From NCBI GenBank assembly GCA_016235595.1, contig JACRJX010000032.1, positions 100,633 to 164,632 on the forward strand: a stretch of 64,000 nucleotides of DNA. The letters run 5' to 3'. Origin of the DNA: Verrucomicrobiota bacterium. Lineage in GTDB: Bacteria; Verrucomicrobiota; Verrucomicrobiia; CAIQCK01. Positions 63,661 to 64,000 of this stretch are shown piece after piece; position 1 is the stretch's first letter, and every line of letters starts with the position of its first letter. The translations under genes and the position numbers were made by a program. The notes beneath the pieces were generated by a model. That model made no database searches. It saw nothing but the letters and a program-made list of their open reading frames with translations, and was not told where the DNA came from.

Positions 63661-64000
63661 TCAGGTTTGGCTTCGGCGGCGGAAGCGTCGCCGCGAGCCC
63701 GCCAGAGCAGCCAGACCCAGTCCCAGCAATACTCCCGTCGAAGGCTCCGGCACAAAGACGATCTGTCCGCCGTTGTCCAGGAACACGTTCGCCAACCCGT
63801 AGCTGTCCTTGTTGAATTCCGTGATCGTTTCGCCCTCCCCGCCCCTCAGCGTCTTCGTTCCGCTCCCGTCCTCATAGATGAACTCCACGCCCACGTAGAT
63901 CGTCAGCTGGCTCAACTTCAACGTCGCCCCGTTGAACAGGTGCAGCACGTCCACATACAGACACTCGTTCGTCCCCAACCCGCCGCCATTGTTGATGTTG
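63661..64000 (-). CDS. PEP-CTERM sorting-domain protein (partial, runs off right edge)
   Basis: The visible C-terminal 112 residues contain beta-rich sequence (LYVDVLHLFNGATLKLSQLT; VGVEFIYEDGSGTKTLRG). They end with the PEP-CTERM motif VPEPSTGVLLGLGLAALAGS followed by an RRRFRRRS basic tail. This sorting signal is cleaved and processed by exosortase and usually marks an extracellular or exopolysaccharide-associated protein. The N-terminus lies outside the window. Confidence 0.85.
   Translation of the reverse strand, partial: NINNGGGLGTNECLYVDVLHLFNGATLKLSQLTIYVGVEFIYEDGSGTKTLRGGEGETITEFNKDSYGLANVFLDNGGQIVFVPEPSTGVLLGLGLAALAGSRRRFRRRSQT

Overview
The window looks like one chromosomal stretch of a GC-rich (about 60 %) heterotrophic bacterium of the Planctomycetota-Verrucomicrobiota-Chlamydiota group, most probably Verrucomicrobiota. 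The reasons are a B12-dependent class II ribonucleotide reductase, many Gfo/Idh/MocA oxidoreductases with twin-arginine leaders, several xylose-isomerase-like TIM barrels, exported PQQ-type propellers, a HzsA-like multidomain cytochrome, sialate O-acetylesterase and acetylxylan-esterase-like enzymes, and a PEP-CTERM protein at the right edge. The family mix is the only basis for this; no rRNA is present.

Layout. 0-5 kb: methyltransferase and zinc-ribbon pair, a cytidylate-kinase-like protein, and nrdJ on the minus strand behind a promoter with a probable tandem NrdR operator. 5-16.8 kb: secreted GH116-like glucosidase, Gfo/Idh oxidoreductase, a double retropepsin, ribulokinase, FHA protein, two sugar isomerase/epimerases, exported MsrB, small envelope proteins. 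16.8-23.3 kb: UvrD-type helicase and a moxR-DUF58-transglutaminase operon. 23.5-41 kb: sugar isomerase, UbiB kinase, HzsA-like protein, ROK kinase, GDSL hydrolase, flavodoxin, PQQ propeller, putative exo-rhamnogalacturonan-lyase-like protein, tandem esterase, sialate O-acetylesterase. 41.1 kb: tRNA-Arg(UCU) beside a truncated integrase. 43.6-62.5 kb: an accessory carbohydrate region with F5/8-type protein, four Gfo/Idh dehydrogenases, a chimeric beta-helix protein, a DUF5696-like glycosidase, PQQ and TolB propellers and a DapA-like aldolase. 62.7-64 kb: a secreted unknown and the PEP-CTERM protein.

The carbohydrate genes together suggest that exported hydrolases and lyases release and deacetylate plant- or algal-type glycans. 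NAD-dependent oxidoreductases, epimerases and kinases would then process the sugars; several of these oxidoreductases are probably exported by Tat.

The most unusual part is 53.9-56.5 kb. A class III nucleotide cyclase lacks both canonical purine-selecting residues. It is followed by an orphan restriction-endonuclease-like tail of a DNA methyltransferase and then, with a 4-nt overlap, by a HEPN protein resembling the anti-phage protein ApeA. Two degenerate collagen-like repeats in the same orientation bracket the block from 48.8 to 56.8 kb. I read it as a mosaic defence module that was inserted into the carbohydrate island.
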